Below, piece after piece: positions 51,686-60,881 of a DNA stretch of 64,000 nt. Source of the stretch: Paenibacillus brevis (GTDB lineage: Bacteria; Bacillota; Bacilli; Paenibacillales; Paenibacillaceae); the NCBI RefSeq assembly GCF_018919145.1, contig NZ_JAHLQJ010000015.1:1-64000 (forward strand), read 5' to 3'. The notes below the pieces were generated by a model. That model searched no databases. It had not been told where the DNA came from and worked only from the letters and a program-made list of their open reading frames with translations. Within the stretch, counting starts at the first letter, position 1, and the number at the start of each line of letters is the position of its first letter. Both the position numbers and the translations under genes were made by a program.

Positions 51686-51723
51686 TACTAAATCGTTTGA
51701 TGCCGTTTATTCTATAATGTCTT

Positions 51724-52434
51724 CTATTTAACCAAATACGATGTGGTCAAAGGGACAAATAAGGAAGACCCTGGATCTGCGTCAACGATCTCCACAAATA
51801 TAAAGTCTGTATCGGCTACATCTACATCGACAGAAACCAGTCCATTACTCGGTGCAACGGTAAGTGATTTCAAGATTGTATTGTTATGATCTATAATTGT
51901 GATTTCCTGCGAACCATTAAGCGTTGCCAGTTCAAGATGCAGCGTTGAATATTTGTTTGAAGTCATGATCTGGAAGCTCTTTCCCTGCTTCACGGTGTCG
52001 GTGTTCAGGTAAACATCTTTGTAATCTTCGCCGTCATAGGATGTATCCCTGGGGTCTTTGGTATGCCATGCAGAGGTACCCAGTACGGTTTCCGCCAAAG
52101 AGCTTAGCGTCAACCTGTCCGCTGTCGGTGAAGGTGCGGAACCACTGCTTCCGCCAATGATCACCGAAGAGGTTGTGTGGTCATACGTAATCTCTGTTCC
52201 CAGCAATGTGCCAAGTCCTCGAATAGGCAAATAGGTTGTTCCATCATAGGTAATAGGCAACACAGTCTTGCCGTTGGCATCTTTAACGGTCACGGTTTCC
52301 CCATTCATTCTCAGAGAAATCTTGCTGTTCAGATACGCTTTAATGGGCTCTAACCCTGTTGCCGCAAGCGCTCCTGATCCAAACCCAAGCGTCAGTGTAC
52401 CTAACATTAATCCTATAACGACTTTTTTCTTCAT
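51724..52434 (-). CDS. Secreted stalk-domain (copper amine oxidase N) protein
   Basis: A 236-aa exported protein. A signal peptide (1-25, ending ALA) precedes a copper-amine-oxidase-N stalk domain (about 45-95; LPITYDGTTYLPIRGLGTLLG and TYDHTTSSVIIGG), a Ser/Pro linker and an unrecognised beta-rich C-terminal domain (about 110-236). Such domains are abundant in Paenibacillus. The start is the ATG at 52434 six bases after GGAGGG; a TTG one codon earlier is less likely. Role unknown, probably at the cell surface. Confidence 0.82.
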   Translation of the reverse strand: MKKKVVIGLMLGTLTLGFGSGALAATGLEPIKAYLNSKISLRMNGETVTVKDANGKTVLPITYDGTTYLPIRGLGTLLGTEITYDHTTSSVIIGGSSGSAPSPTADRLTLSSLAETVLGTSAWHTKDPRDTSYDGEDYKDVYLNTDTVKQGKSFQIMTSNKYSTLHLELATLNGSQEITIIDHNNTILKSLTVAPSNGLVSVDVDVADTDFIFVEIVDADPGSSLFVPLTTSYLVK

Positions 52435-52637
52435 CAATTTCCCTCCTTAATTTGGAATAGATTCCTTTATACATTTAAACCACTAAAGAGGCGGTGTCAA
52501 TTGCTTTTAGGAGTTATTTCAACAAATTTTTAATAAAAATTTAAAAAAATATTTTTTGTATTCGTCTGTTTTGACGAGAAGAAGGCTTGTATGTTTATAT
52601 AATTGGGATACCATCATTTGATAAGGGGGGGAGAAGC

Positions 52638-53216
52638 ATGTACAAATGCGGCGGACATATTCCTGTCCTGGAGAGCCATAGACTTAGACTCCGCAGGATG
52701 GGACGGAAGGATGCGCCGGTACTGTTCAGCTACTGGAGCGATCCGGAGGTTGTCAAACACATGAATTTGCCTCCTTTTGAAGGTCAAGAGGATGTGTGGC
52801 AGCTGATCCATTTGTTAAATGGGCTGTCTGAAAGCGAGGATACGATACGCTGGGGAATTGAACTGAAATCCTCCGGGATACTGATTGGAAGCTGCGGCTT
52901 TAATGTGTGGGAGCTTGCCGGCGCTTACCGGGGAGAAATCGGATATGATCTCGGCCGGCAATATTGGCGGAAGGGCTATATGACCGAGGCACTGCATATG
53001 CTGCTGTCCTTTGGCTATCATACGATGGGGTTAAATCGAATTGAGGCTTTGGCGGTTCCTGAGAATATTCCCTCGCGGTCACTGCTCCGGACCCTGGGCT
53101 TTCAGGAAGAGGGCTTGCTTCGAGAGTATCAGAGGACAGAGAGAGGCTTTACGGACTTATTGATGTATTCTTTGCTCAAAAGAGACTATGAATTAAGTAC
53201 CAAAAAATCACATTGA
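52638..53216 (+). CDS. GNAT acetyltransferase (RimJ/RimL type)
   Basis: A 192-aa N-acetyltransferase. The acetyl-CoA-binding region is GEIGYDLGRQYWRKGYMTEA and the late NIPSRSLLRTLGFQEEGLLR is typical of RimJ/RimL/YdaF proteins that acetylate ribosomal or other proteins. AAGGGGGGGAG precedes the ATG at 52638. It lies 27 bases before the ECF T component, so it could be co-transcribed with it. Confidence 0.9.
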   Translation: MYKCGGHIPVLESHRLRLRRMGRKDAPVLFSYWSDPEVVKHMNLPPFEGQEDVWQLIHLLNGLSESEDTIRWGIELKSSGILIGSCGFNVWELAGAYRGEIGYDLGRQYWRKGYMTEALHMLLSFGYHTMGLNRIEALAVPENIPSRSLLRTLGFQEEGLLREYQRTERGFTDLLMYSLLKRDYELSTKKSH

Positions 53217-53243
53217 AGCTACCTGTGAAAGGCGGGCAGAGAA

Positions 53244-53981
53244 ATGAATACAGGATTGAATCTACATAAGCTGGACCCCCTCTCCAAGCTCGTTGCCTTG
53301 TTTTCTGTCGCCTTGCTGGCGATGTATTGGGATACTCCGGCTCCGTTGCTGTTGCTGCTGACACTACTGCTGGTTCTGGCGCGGTATGGAGCAGGTATTG
53401 GTTGGCTGAAGCTGTTGGGCCGGATGGGGTATATTATTCTCTTTGCACTCCCGTTATTTGTGATTACAGCAATCAGTGTACCGGGGGAAGGAGCTCAGCT
53501 GTTTCCCGGACTTTCAATTTCTGCCGGGGCGGTGTCGTATGCGGCGGCAATTTCGCTCCGTATGTTTTGCATGTTCTTATCTTCAGTTATTTATATTTGG
53601 TCGACCGATCCGCAGGATTTCGTTGTTATCATGGCGAATCGGCTGAAGCTTCCCTATCGATTGGTCTATGGTGTATCGATGGCTCTGGCCTTCCTGCCGC
53701 TGCTGGAGAAGGAAGGGCGAATTCAAGCCCAGGCTAGAAAGCTTCGGTTTGGACGGGCTCCCCGCGGACTTCGGGAGCGGGCGATGCTTCGACGGGAGAG
53801 CCTGGTTGCTGTATTCTCGGGAGCCATCCGCCGTGTGGAGCAGACTGCAGGAGCAATGGAGGCCAAGGGCTTTGGCGCTTATTCAAGCCGTACCTACCTG
53901 AGAGAAGTTCGGATAGAACGATCGGGATATGTCATTATGCTTACAAGTTTGATATTTGCGTCAGTGATGATGATGTTTTAG
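53244..53981 (+). CDS. ECF transporter T component (EcfT/CbiQ family)
   Basis: A 245-aa membrane protein with five to six helices and two cytoplasmic coupling helices. EAKGFGAYSSRTYLRE near residue 212 is the conserved Ala-Arg-Gly-type motif region that docks to the ATPases. It transmits ATP hydrolysis to the substrate-binding S component. Unusually, the S and A genes follow after a separate promoter and operator (54003-54054). The order T-S-A is the reverse of ykoE-D-C in Bacillus. Confidence 0.85.
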   Translation: MNTGLNLHKLDPLSKLVALFSVALLAMYWDTPAPLLLLLTLLLVLARYGAGIGWLKLLGRMGYIILFALPLFVITAISVPGEGAQLFPGLSISAGAVSYAAAISLRMFCMFLSSVIYIWSTDPQDFVVIMANRLKLPYRLVYGVSMALAFLPLLEKEGRIQAQARKLRFGRAPRGLRERAMLRRESLVAVFSGAIRRVEQTAGAMEAKGFGAYSSRTYLREVRIERSGYVIMLTSLIFASVMMMF

Positions 53982-54002
53982 CAGATTGAAAAAAGAAAAG
54001 TC

Positions 54003-54054
54003 TTGACGCATTCTAATTGTCAACTTATATTCTTTAATTAGGTTGACAATTAGA
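54003..54054 (+). promoter_or_regulatory. Promoter and BirA-like operator before the ECF S component
   Basis: Sigma-A promoter TTGACG (54003-54008), 17-bp spacer, TATATT (54026-54031). A perfect inverted repeat, TCTAATTGTCAAC (54012-54024) and GTTGACAATTAGA (54042-54054), with 17-bp spacer, brackets the -10. The half-site and spacing, TTGTnAAC-N17-GTTnACAA, resemble the biotin repressor BirA operator of Bacillus. This suggests biotin-type control; the actual regulator is unproven. Confidence 0.7.
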
Positions 54055-54073
54055 AACGGGAGAGATGAGAATA

Positions 54074-54691
54074 ATGAGTGCAGAAGAAACGAAGAAGAGT
54101 ATAAGAGACAGAATCCGGTTTTCCGCATTTACTACGGCGGAGATCGTCATGATGGCGATGTTGGCTGCGGCCAACGGAGTGCTGACGATGTACATTTCAC
54201 CGGTGAATCAATTATTGAACGGCCTCGGCGGGCCTATTGCTACATCCACGATCACAGGACTGTACATGCTCTATGGAATGCTTGCCTGCTACCTGATTCG
54301 CAAACCGGGTACAGCCGTTATTACCTTCGGAATCGGAGCGGTAGTCCAGTCATTTATGGGCTCGGCATACGGGATTCCATCCGCCTTTGCGGCAGCTGCT
54401 TGTTATATGGTGGTTGCGGAAGCTGTATTCGCGGTATTCCGTTACCGCAAATGGGGAATGGCTCAAATGATGCTGGCAGGCGGGGCCTTGGTGCCGATCT
54501 GGTTCTTCTTCGCTGTTAGAATGTTCGGCTATGTGAAGTGGGGCGGAGATATACTTGCCTTGGCCTTGGTTGTACGAATCGTAAGCGGAATTGTTCTGTC
54601 CGGGATTCTCTCGAAGCTAGTTGGGGACGCTCTGGTCAAGAGCGGTTTATTACGCCGCTTTGCCGCTGCAAAATCTACGTTGGAAGGATAG
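54074..54691 (+). CDS. ECF transporter S component, YkoE-like
   Basis: A 205-aa membrane protein with about six helices. Patterns such as NGLGGPIATSTITGLYMLYG and YLIRKPGTAVITFGIGAVVQ resemble YkoE, the S component assigned to hydroxymethylpyrimidine/thiamine uptake in Bacillus. It is not BioY by sequence. The start is the ATG at 54074, nine bases after GGAGAG. Its promoter carries a BirA-like operator and no TPP riboswitch is visible, so the substrate is an open question. The ATPase gene starts four bases after its stop. Confidence 0.82.
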   Translation: MSAEETKKSIRDRIRFSAFTTAEIVMMAMLAAANGVLTMYISPVNQLLNGLGGPIATSTITGLYMLYGMLACYLIRKPGTAVITFGIGAVVQSFMGSAYGIPSAFAAAACYMVVAEAVFAVFRYRKWGMAQMMLAGGALVPIWFFFAVRMFGYVKWGGDILALALVVRIVSGIVLSGILSKLVGDALVKSGLLRRFAAAKSTLEG

Positions 54692-54694
54692 GCA

Positions 54695-56236
54695 ATGAAA
54701 ATAGGTGCGAAGGACAAGCTTCTTCAGGAGGAGCTAAATACGGTGGAATCTGAATCTGCGGCAGAGGAAGCGCTCAGGCTTGAGCGGGTAGGTTATCGCT
54801 ATAAGGCAGACAGTAAGCCTGTGCTTGATGAAATTACATTTTCTTTGAAGCCAGGAGAATGGGTCACCATTGCGGGGCCAAGTGGTTGCGGCAAGTCTAC
54901 ATTAGCCAGGATACTGGTTGGGGACTTGCCCCGGGCCGGCGGCGGATTGAGAACCGGCGAGGTTATGGTGAACGGCATCGATCCTGCCGATGCCAAGATC
55001 GCGGATACGGCCCGGACCATCGGCCTCGTCTTTCAGGACCCGGACGCGCAGCTGGTCTTGGGAAGAGTAGAGGACGAGGTGGCCTTCGGGCCGGAGAATC
55101 TTTGCTTGCCGCCGGAGCTGATCCGGCGGCAGGTCGCCGCCGCACTGGAAGCGGCGGGGCTGGAGGAGCGCCGCCGGGACAGCATCGCAGAGCTGTCCGG
55201 CGGCGGGCGCCAGCGGACGGCGATCGCGTCCGTGCTGGCGCTGGAGACGCCGATCCTCGTCCTGGACGAGGCGGCGTCGAACCTGGATGCAGCCGGAAGG
55301 AAGCGGCTGCAAGAGCTGCTGCAGCGTCTGCACCGGCAGGGCCGGACGCTGCTTGTGGTTACAGGGCGGCTCGACGAGCTCGCCCTGGCCGCTACGCGGC
55401 TGATCGTCCTGGACGAGGACGGACACCTCGTCCAGGACGGATCAAGCGACGCGCTGCTGCGCGAAGAGCGGCCGCTGCTAAGGCAGCTCGGCCTGCTCCC
55501 TGCGGAGCTGCGAGTCCGCGCGACTGGCGGCGGCTCCCCCAATATGGAGCCGCCTGCGGCGCCGCTGCTGGAGATCAGCGGCTTAACCTTCCAGTACGGC
55601 CGTAATGCTCCGGCCGTACTGGAAGACGTCTCGCTGAAGCTCCAGCCCGGGGAGTGGCATCTGCTTACCGGCGACAACGGCTCAGGCAAGACTACCTTGT
55701 CCCGCCTGCTGCTGGGCCTGCTCCCGCTGCCGCCGGGCAGCATCTTTTGGCAGGGGCATGATATTGCAGGGATATCCTTGTACAAGCTCGCCGAGGAGAT
55801 CGGCTATGTGTTCCAGCAGCCAGAGCAGCAGTTTGTCACAGCTAACGTCATGGAGGAATTGCTATATGAACCGCGCTGTCAATTGCGGCTCCGGGCAAAG
55901 GATGATCTGCCTAAGCAGGTCATACAGCGGGCGGAGGAGGTTCTTCAACTGTTGGGGCTGTCTTTGGAACAGGATGCCTCTCCTTACCTGCTAAGCGGCG
56001 GAAAGAAGCGTCTGCTCAGTGCGGCCTCTGTCTTCATGACGGGCAAGAAACTAATCATCCTTGACGAGCCCACGGCCGGAGCGGACTATCTTGGAGCGGG
56101 AAGGCTGTCAGCCTTATGCAGAAAAGCTGTTCAGGAGGGGACCTCGATCCTGATGATTACCCATGAGCCTGAATTTTTTGCCGGGGAATACACAATCCGC
56201 TGGCATCTGGAGAACGGGCGGCTCAACCGTACCTAA
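54695..56236 (+). CDS. ECF transporter ATPase with two fused ABC domains (YkoD-like)
   Basis: A 513-aa protein with two complete ABC domains. The first has Walker A GPSGCGKST, signature LSGGGRQRT and Walker B LVLDEAASNLD; the second has GDNGSGKTT, LSGGKKRLL and IILDEPTAGAD. One chain thus replaces EcfA1 and EcfA2, as in YkoD. It powers the module with the T and S components just upstream. The segment from 54900 to about 55560 is much richer in GC than the flanks. The start, ATG at 54695, follows GGAAGG. Confidence 0.9.
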   Translation: MKIGAKDKLLQEELNTVESESAAEEALRLERVGYRYKADSKPVLDEITFSLKPGEWVTIAGPSGCGKSTLARILVGDLPRAGGGLRTGEVMVNGIDPADAKIADTARTIGLVFQDPDAQLVLGRVEDEVAFGPENLCLPPELIRRQVAAALEAAGLEERRRDSIAELSGGGRQRTAIASVLALETPILVLDEAASNLDAAGRKRLQELLQRLHRQGRTLLVVTGRLDELALAATRLIVLDEDGHLVQDGSSDALLREERPLLRQLGLLPAELRVRATGGGSPNMEPPAAPLLEISGLTFQYGRNAPAVLEDVSLKLQPGEWHLLTGDNGSGKTTLSRLLLGLLPLPPGSIFWQGHDIAGISLYKLAEEIGYVFQQPEQQFVTANVMEELLYEPRCQLRLRAKDDLPKQVIQRAEEVLQLLGLSLEQDASPYLLSGGKKRLLSAASVFMTGKKLIILDEPTAGADYLGAGRLSALCRKAVQEGTSILMITHEPEFFAGEYTIRWHLENGRLNRT

Positions 56237-56323
56237 TCCGCCATGCTTTATACTTCCCAATTCCATCCGCATTCGCTATAATGGTTACTTTGAGCCGGAG
56301 TGCGCGGAAAGGAAGTTAATAGC

Positions 56324-57814
56324 ATGAAATATTCAGGATTGCAAAGAAAATACATCTTAATCGGCCTACTATTGTCCACTTTTTTGGCTGCGATTGAAGG
56401 CACGGTTATTGGGCCTGCCGGACCCAGAATTGTAGGCGACCTCGGCGGTGTGGAGCTGTTAAGCTGGGTTTTCACAGCCTACTTGCTGACGATGGCTGTG
56501 GCTACGCCGATATTTGGGAAGATAAGTGACTTATTTGGAAGGAAGCCGGTATTTATCATTGGATCGGTATTATTTCTTGCCGGATCGCTGTTATCCGGTC
56601 TGTCGCAGGGCATGGAACAGTTGATTTTGTTCCGGGCTGTGCAGGGGATCGGAGCAGGAGCACTGACACCGGTGACGTTCACGATTATCGGGGATATCTA
56701 CTCGATTGAGGAGCGGGCCAAGGTCCAGGGCTGGATCAGTTCGGTATGGGGGATATCCTCGCTCGTCGGACCTTTGCTTGGCGGGTATTTCGTGGACTCG
56801 CTTAACTGGCGGTGGGTGTTCGGGTTCAATATTCCGTTCGGTTTGCTGTCTCTTCTATTTATAATGAAGCATTTTACCGAGCGTGTAGAAAAGCGCAAAG
56901 TAAACATCGATATTCCCGGTGCTATAACCTTTACTGTTGGTGTAACCGCACTACTCTTCGGCCTGGCAATGGGAGGGCAGCAACTAGCCTGGAATTCGCC
57001 GCTGCTGATCGGTATATTCGCAGTTGCACTGATTTCGCTGGTGCTGTTCTTTATCGTGGAGCGCAAGGCTGAGGAGCCGATGGTTCCCCTGAAATTGTTC
57101 CGGATTCGAGACATTGCCTATTCCAACCTCGCCAGCCTGCTTGCCAGTGCACTGCTGATTGGACTGACTTCATATTTACCCTTATGGGTTCAAGGGGTTC
57201 TCGGTAAAAATGCAACCATATCCGGTCTTGTACTCGCACCGATGTCGCTGAGCTGGATGCTGGGATCGGTGTTGGGTGCTCGGTGGATTATCTCCCGAGG
57301 CTCGCGGTTGACCTCGCTCATCGGTATGGCCATAATCGCTTTGGCTGCGCTTGGTATGGCGTTTATGAACGAGCACACATCGATTTATTTACTGATGCTT
57401 TTCAATGCCCTTTATGGCATTGGCTTCGGTTTTTCATTCGCCGTATTTACGATTATTGCCCAGTCATCGGTGCATTACCATTTGCGAGGGGCGTCCACGG
57501 CGTTGAATTCATTCGTGAAGTCCATCGGGCAGACCATCGCGGTAACGGTATTCGGTATGCTCATTAATCTGGGCATCACCTCTCGTCTGCCTGAACCTGC
57601 GGCGGGGGCGGATCCGATTACCCAGAATGACATTAATAATCTGTTGTCTCCGGAGAAGGTACATCTGCTTCCGCAAGAGCTATGGGAGCAGCTCAAGCAT
57701 ACGCTGAGCGGCAGCCTGGGCTTTCTGTTCATCGTAATGGCCGTCGTAGCGGCGGCAGGTCTTGTATCTGCTTTTGGCTTGCGAAGCAAGGCCCCGGAAC
57801 CAGAGGAAATCTAG
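56324..57814 (+). CDS. MFS transporter of the DHA2 (EmrB/QacA) family
   Basis: A 496-aa, 14-helix drug:H+ antiporter. Motif A is visible as GKISDLFGRKPVF, and motif C as GISSLVGPLLGG near residue 130. It exports drugs or metabolites. The start is the ATG at 56324 with AAAGGAAG upstream; an in-frame GTG at 56300 puts that site inside the gene. It is a single gene between the ECF ATPase and a small unknown gene. Confidence 0.9.
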   Translation: MKYSGLQRKYILIGLLLSTFLAAIEGTVIGPAGPRIVGDLGGVELLSWVFTAYLLTMAVATPIFGKISDLFGRKPVFIIGSVLFLAGSLLSGLSQGMEQLILFRAVQGIGAGALTPVTFTIIGDIYSIEERAKVQGWISSVWGISSLVGPLLGGYFVDSLNWRWVFGFNIPFGLLSLLFIMKHFTERVEKRKVNIDIPGAITFTVGVTALLFGLAMGGQQLAWNSPLLIGIFAVALISLVLFFIVERKAEEPMVPLKLFRIRDIAYSNLASLLASALLIGLTSYLPLWVQGVLGKNATISGLVLAPMSLSWMLGSVLGARWIISRGSRLTSLIGMAIIALAALGMAFMNEHTSIYLLMLFNALYGIGFGFSFAVFTIIAQSSVHYHLRGASTALNSFVKSIGQTIAVTVFGMLINLGITSRLPEPAAGADPITQNDINNLLSPEKVHLLPQELWEQLKHTLSGSLGFLFIVMAVVAAAGLVSAFGLRSKAPEPEEI

Positions 57815-57867
57815 CGTATAAAATGACATCGTCCTCCGCACCATAATGGGAAAGGGGAGGTGTTACC

Positions 57868-58218
57868 TTGAATCAAGAAGCAGATTTAAATCTCGATCAG
57901 AGCACACTTGTTCACGCCTGGCAGCAGCAACTGCCGGAATACCTAAATCCCGGAGACTCCTTCCAGGTGGAACCGGATCAGGGCAATCCGCAGGCGCTCC
58001 GTATTCATATCGATGCGGCAGGCCGGCAGTTTTACTCCTTTGATTTTCAATGCGCTTATATGGATGAGCGAGAGGTTAGAGTAGAGCTGGTGGATGTTGA
58101 ACGGGATGGCGTGACGGTCAACGAGCAGAGCGAGAAGATTCAGGAGATGACCGGAGATTACGTCCGGCATTTGCATGAATGTGCCCAAGCGCTGCACAAG
58201 ATCACCAAGCCTTCCTAA
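57868..58218 (+). CDS. Small conserved-looking protein of unknown function
   Basis: A 116-aa soluble acidic protein not recognised. It has no signal peptide or membrane helix. The start is a TTG at 57868 after GGAGGTGTTACC. A mixed alpha/beta pattern (ALRIHIDAAGRQFYSFDFQC, EVRVELVDVERDG) suggests one small domain. A 58-aa gene follows 44 bases later, so the two may form an operon. Confidence 0.65.
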   Translation: MNQEADLNLDQSTLVHAWQQQLPEYLNPGDSFQVEPDQGNPQALRIHIDAAGRQFYSFDFQCAYMDEREVRVELVDVERDGVTVNEQSEKIQEMTGDYVRHLHECAQALHKITKPS

Positions 58219-58262
58219 TCGGCAGGGATACTTGCAGATTCATCTTATGAGGAGGATGGATA

Positions 58263-58439
58263 GTGGCTAAGACGAGCGGTAATAGGCCGGATAAAAATCT
58301 GGCTGGTGTCGTGAATGATCTGGAGGATGCACCGGTGAACAGCCTGGATGCGCAGCAGCGCCAGCAGGATGTAAACGACCGGCGCAGAAGAGATAACCAT
58401 AATCACCAGCACAAGGTGGATATGGATCCGTCTCATTGA
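58263..58439 (+). CDS. Very small hydrophilic protein
   Basis: A 58-aa protein read from a GTG at 58263, eight to ten bases after GAGGAGG, ending in TGA at 58437-58439. It is rich in Asp, Asn, Arg, Gln and His, without hydrophobic segment: beginning MAKTSGNRPD and ending in a His/Asn-rich HNHQH stretch. A strong terminator starts 13 bases beyond. Because it is short it would be missed by length-filtered gene finding. Its composition suggests an unfolded or metal-contacting peptide; nothing specific is known. Confidence 0.65.
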   Translation: MAKTSGNRPDKNLAGVVNDLEDAPVNSLDAQQRQQDVNDRRRRDNHNHQHKVDMDPSH

Positions 58440-58451
58440 TTTATCTTAATC

Positions 58452-58590
58452 AAAGGGTGTCCGGCAATCATCGTAGATGATTAGGGGCACCCTTTTTCGC
58501 GGGGGATGTACGGTGTGAGTACTGGTGCGGTGATTTTAGTGCGAAAAGGCATTAAAATTGCTGGCGTAGGTATCCATGCGGCGAATCACG
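58452..58590 (+). repeat. Family C composite repeat, copy 3 (includes terminator)
   Basis: The hairpin AAGGGTGTCC...GGGGCACCCTT with TTTTT (58452-58497) terminates the small gene upstream. It is followed by GGTGCGGTGATTTTAGTGC and AAGGCATTAAAATTGCTGGCG (58528-58565), which match the family C units and read as GIKIAGVGIHAAN. The 324 bases to the next gene hold nothing else recognisable. Confidence 0.65.
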
Positions 58591-58763
58591 TGAAAAGGCG
58601 GAAGAAGCTGGAGCAACCGCGAGGGAATGGACGGATCCGGATCCAAGCAAAAAAGCCGAAGAGTTCAGCGAGTACCAGCGCTTAACTCCCAAGCTTTTTT
58701 ACATATTCTTGTACTAGATTGCTCCAAGTGTACTCTTGTGGCAGCACGCACTAATTCGAATGC

Positions 58764-59231
58764 TTATTTCCTCGATTGGGGAGCCAGCTTCTCAGCCTCA
58801 CGGCCCATCTTCTTCAGCAGCTCGATCATGATCTGTTTTTCTTCCTCGTTCAATCCGCTTAGCGCGTAATCAATCCGATCCGAAAATTCCGGATACAGCT
58901 GGTCCATTAATTCTCTGCCTTGAGGCGTCAAATCTGCATAAATCACACGGCGGTCGCGCGGGCTTGGAGTCCGGTGCAAATATCCGGCAGCTTCCAGCTT
59001 GTCGATGACGTAAGTGACATTTCCGCTTTGAAGCAGCAGTTTGGCGCCAATTTGTTGAATGGGCTGCGCACCTTTGTAATAAAGTACTTCCATAACGGCA
59101 AATGCCGTAGGGTTGAAGCCTTGAATTTTGCTTCCGGTTACCGCATGTTCGTTAACGCTTTTGAAGGACTTGGAAAATACCCGATATAGGTGCAATGACA
59201 AATCCGTTCCGCGTTCTTCCAATTTCAGCAT
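58764..59231 (-). CDS. MarR family transcriptional regulator
   Basis: A 155-aa winged-helix regulator. The DNA-binding region is IQQIGAKLLLQSGNVTYVIDKL followed by the wing RTPSPRDRRVIYADLTPQGREL, both typical of MarR. The start is the ATG at 59231, spaced six bases from AAGGCGGG; the ATG two codons upstream abuts that site. It is divergent from an MFS transporter gene, 282 bases away, and probably controls it, as MarR proteins often do. Confidence 0.88.
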   Translation of the reverse strand: MLKLEERGTDLSLHLYRVFSKSFKSVNEHAVTGSKIQGFNPTAFAVMEVLYYKGAQPIQQIGAKLLLQSGNVTYVIDKLEAAGYLHRTPSPRDRRVIYADLTPQGRELMDQLYPEFSDRIDYALSGLNEEEKQIMIELLKKMGREAEKLAPQSRK

Positions 59232-59513
59232 ACTCATCCCGCCTTATTCTATATTCTGTATCCATTTAAGTAGTTAGATTCATGTTCATCTTAGTACATG
59301 TGTCAATATGGAAAAAATATAATTTATCACAATTTGCAGATTTTATTTTTTTAGATATGTATTTTTTTGAACATTTTCTCATTCTGGAGACCGAGTTCAT
59401 AATCGTGCCCGGGAACCCGAAGCAAATCCTGCGGCCGCCGGATAACAAGACGTTAAAGATTTTATATAACTGAGTTATGAAATATTAATTGAAACGGTGG
59501 GTGGAGAAAGAGG

Positions 59514-60845
59514 ATGAAGAATGAGATGAAATCGGGCGAGGGTCTGTTGAAGAATCGTCCCTATGTGATGCTGCTTACCTCACAGCTGGTATCCAATTTG
59601 GGAGATTGGCTGTATTTGCTGGCCCTGCTGACCTTGATCGGATTAAGATGGAACGCTACGCCATGGCAGATTACAATGACCATGCTGTGTATGCTGCTGC
59701 CGACCCTGCTGGGCGGTCCGCTCGCGGGGATGCTTGCAGATCGGGTGGAGCGCAAGCGGCTGATGATCATTGCCGATCTAGCCAGAATGGTACTGATTTT
59801 AGGACTGGTCTTTGTGACGGAGCTATGGCAGGTCTACCTGTTGCTTATTGTCAAGAGCTCATTTGATGTGATGTTCTCTCCGGCCAAGAATGGAAAGATT
59901 AAAGAGATTGTTCCCCATCATCAGCTTGAACAGGCGGTATCCTATAGCGCAATCATCGAGCAGGGCAGCAAAATTATCGGTCCGGCGCTTGGCGGTATGC
60001 TGTCTGCCGCCTTTGGACTTTCATCGTGTTTTATGATTAATTCCGTTGCGTTCCTGCTCTCAGCAATCGCATTATGGGGCGTACCGGCAAGAAAAAGAGC
60101 GGCAGCTTCTGTTCAGGAAGCGGGAGACTCGGCTAAGAACCTAGAAGGAGCGGAAAAAGCAGGATTCTGGAGAGAGGTTTCGGCCGGCCTGAAAATTATT
60201 GCGGGCATCCCGTTGATTTTCTTTGGACTTCTGACTCTGGCCTCAGCCTTGCTGGTTCTGCAAATCGCCGACTCCCAGATCGTGGTTCTGTTCCGCGGTA
60301 TTCCCGGTGTATCTGAGAATTTGCTGGGCTGGTGCATCACCAGCAGCGGCGTGGGAACGTTCCTGGCCGTAGGTGTAAACAGTCTTTTACGCAAATGGTC
60401 GCCATTAACCAAGATGAGCTTTGGAGGTATGCTGGTCGGTCTTGTGTTTGCCGGAGCCGGACTTTTAACCTTGCAAGGAGCACTGGGAACAATAGGAACC
60501 GGTCTTATGATGACGATGTTCCTGCTGGCAGGTCTCGGAGCCGGCCTCACATTCATACCGTTCCAGGTTACGTTGCAGCAGCGGACACCGGAGGCCATGA
60601 CAGGCCGGGTCTTTGGCACCGTGTCCAGCGTAACCTCCGCAGCTGCTGTCATTGGTCCTCTATGCGGGGGGTATCTGGTTACCATGTTTGGTCCGGAACC
60701 CGCTTATATTTTGTCTGGCGGCTTGATGACCGTGATTGGTCTGGCCCTGCTATTGTTCAGAAAGCCGATTATAGAGCGTGACCAGGCAGCGCTTCAAACG
60801 GCTGGTTTGCAGGAAGGCAACTTTACATCCGCTGCAATGAATTGA
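59514..60845 (+). CDS. MFS transporter
   Basis: A 443-aa major facilitator with 12 helices of the MFS_3/enterobactin-exporter-like family. Motif A is GMLADRVERKRLM after the second helix. Typical substrates are drugs or macrolides; this one is unknown. The start is the ATG at 59514 preceded by GGAGAAAGAGG. It is divergent from the MarR regulator and is followed after 36 bases by an EcsAB-like ABC pair on the same strand, which may be co-transcribed. Confidence 0.88.
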   Translation: MKNEMKSGEGLLKNRPYVMLLTSQLVSNLGDWLYLLALLTLIGLRWNATPWQITMTMLCMLLPTLLGGPLAGMLADRVERKRLMIIADLARMVLILGLVFVTELWQVYLLLIVKSSFDVMFSPAKNGKIKEIVPHHQLEQAVSYSAIIEQGSKIIGPALGGMLSAAFGLSSCFMINSVAFLLSAIALWGVPARKRAAASVQEAGDSAKNLEGAEKAGFWREVSAGLKIIAGIPLIFFGLLTLASALLVLQIADSQIVVLFRGIPGVSENLLGWCITSSGVGTFLAVGVNSLLRKWSPLTKMSFGGMLVGLVFAGAGLLTLQGALGTIGTGLMMTMFLLAGLGAGLTFIPFQVTLQQRTPEAMTGRVFGTVSSVTSAAAVIGPLCGGYLVTMFGPEPAYILSGGLMTVIGLALLLFRKPIIERDQAALQTAGLQEGNFTSAAMN

Positions 60846-60881
60846 TATCCTTTTATAAAAGCTAGCGATGGAGTTGGTTGA

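Noticed and set aside
53982..54073. TPP riboswitch expected before a YkoE-type transporter
   Set aside because: The region is too short and lacks the conserved CTGAGA and ACCTG motifs; a palindromic operator is found instead.
54859..55605. 248-residue frame overlapping the ECF ATPase
   Set aside because: Alternative reading of GC-rich codons; the ATPase frame has all ABC motifs.
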